A stretch of DNA of 62,804 bases from positions 1 to 62,804 of the forward strand of contig JAVXQD010000009.1 in the NCBI GenBank assembly GCA_036644375.1. The letters are read 5' to 3'. Numbering within the stretch: position 1 is the stretch's first letter; each line of letters starts with the position of its first letter. The position numbers were made by a program, and so were the translations under genes. The notes under the pieces were generated by a model. That model worked only from the letters and a program-made list of their open reading frames with translations. It made no database searches and had not been told where the DNA came from. The stretch comes from CALWZE01 sp036644375. Its GTDB lineage: Bacteria > Bacillota > Clostridia > Oscillospirales > Ruminococcaceae. Of this stretch, positions 62,555 to 62,804 are shown one piece after another.

Positions 62555-62804
62555 ATGCGCCCGGCATGGGCGATAACTTGGTGGTGAAAGTCCACTACGC
62601 ACTCGGTAGCAGGAAGCGTTAGCCGAAGGCAAGGGTGTCTGTCGCGAGGCAGAATCTGAAGTAAGCCGGATGTCAGGGAAAAAACTTGGCGGGCAAAATC
62701 TCGAACCGACGAACAGAAATCGCATACAAGGCTGAATTAGGGTGGACGAGTCTGCTCGACAAGACAAAGTCCAATGCTACCCGAATCCTCTACAGTAAAT
62801 GCAG
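62555..62804 (+). mobile_element. 5' part of a group II intron (probably class C)
   Basis: Directly after the terminator T run the sequence ATGCGCCCGGCATGGGCG begins, a close match to the 5' end of bacterial group II introns (consensus GUGYG; the first base here is A). Domain I-like features follow: GGTGGTGAAAGTCCACTAC, GGTAGCAGGAAGCGTTAGCC and CGAACAGAAATCGCATACAA. Class C introns insert after terminator hairpins, which fits exactly. The reverse transcriptase and 3' end lie outside the window. Confidence 0.8.

Noticed and set aside
62393..62767. 124-codon minus-strand frame at the right edge
   Set aside because: It is antisense to tRNA-Ser, the terminator and the structured intron RNA; the open frame is a by-product.

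Overview
The window is a chromosomal replication-origin region of a Gram-positive bacterium, most likely an anaerobic member of the Clostridia (Oscillospiraceae-like). Reasons: the run rpmH-rnpA-yidD-yidC-jag-mnmE-mnmG-rsmG-noc leaves dnaA on the minus strand while dnaA-dnaN-S4 protein-recF-remB-gyrB-gyrA leaves it on the plus strand. The window also has a SpoIID homologue, a RemB/DUF370 protein, YerB-type (DUF3048) lipoproteins, pyruvate phosphate dikinase, many strong AGGAGG-type ribosome binding sites and many intrinsic terminators. There is no outer-membrane machinery. Several core genes start with TTG or GTG.

Layout. 1-10.8 kb is accessory: a YwbE protein, a lipoprotein-anchored FMN/FAD fumarate-reductase-like flavoprotein, a PlsC acyltransferase with a zinc ribbon, an alpha/beta hydrolase, and a six-gene operon (FkbH-like, acyl carrier protein, MaoC, unknown 86-aa protein, SDR, double-GNAT protein) that looks like a glyceryl- or acyl-ACP pathway without a ketosynthase. 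11-20.7 kb is central metabolism and envelope: ppdK, glmU-prs, citrate synthase with a membrane protein and an unlisted 33-aa membrane peptide followed by ppa, and spoIID. 20.8-28.9 kb is the conserved left origin arm. 28.9-39 kb is the dnaA/oriC/gyrase block; the DnaA-trio unwinding element lies between dnaA and dnaN. 39-53.4 kb holds gapA, a CPBP protease, a FemX-like transferase, a kinase-like ATPase, VanY, a PrsA-like lipoprotein, mfd, pth and two YerB paralogues. 53.4-62.8 kb holds an M23 peptidase, tRNA-Met/tRNA-Glu, an MBOAT/SGNH acetylation pair, serS, parB-parA with two perfect parS sites, tRNA-Ser, and the 5' end of a group II intron that runs off the window.

How it fits together. 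The DNA-replication and segregation genes (dnaA, dnaN, recF, gyrase, noc, parAB/parS) surround the origin. YidC, YidD, Jag, RnpA, MnmE/G and RsmG supply membrane insertion and RNA maturation. A second theme is cell-envelope biogenesis: GlmU, FemX, VanY, M23, SpoIID, MBOAT/SGNH, YerB.

Most interesting points. (1) DnaA carries Asn and Ala where family members have Asp and Thr in the box-reading motif (R-N-H-A-T instead of R-D-H-T-T). The origin has no TTATCCACA box but has five TCAACA cores in 330 bp, which suggests a shifted DnaA-box specificity. (2) The FkbH/ACP operon. (3) A 156-bp inverted-repeat element between gyrA and gapA. (4) A group II intron placed directly after a terminator. (5) A terminator between rpmH and rnpA, and a hairpin that covers the noc ribosome binding site. 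(6) parAB and mfd-pth lie head-on to replication and away from their usual partners. All functional statements rest on reading the sequence; no database search was possible.
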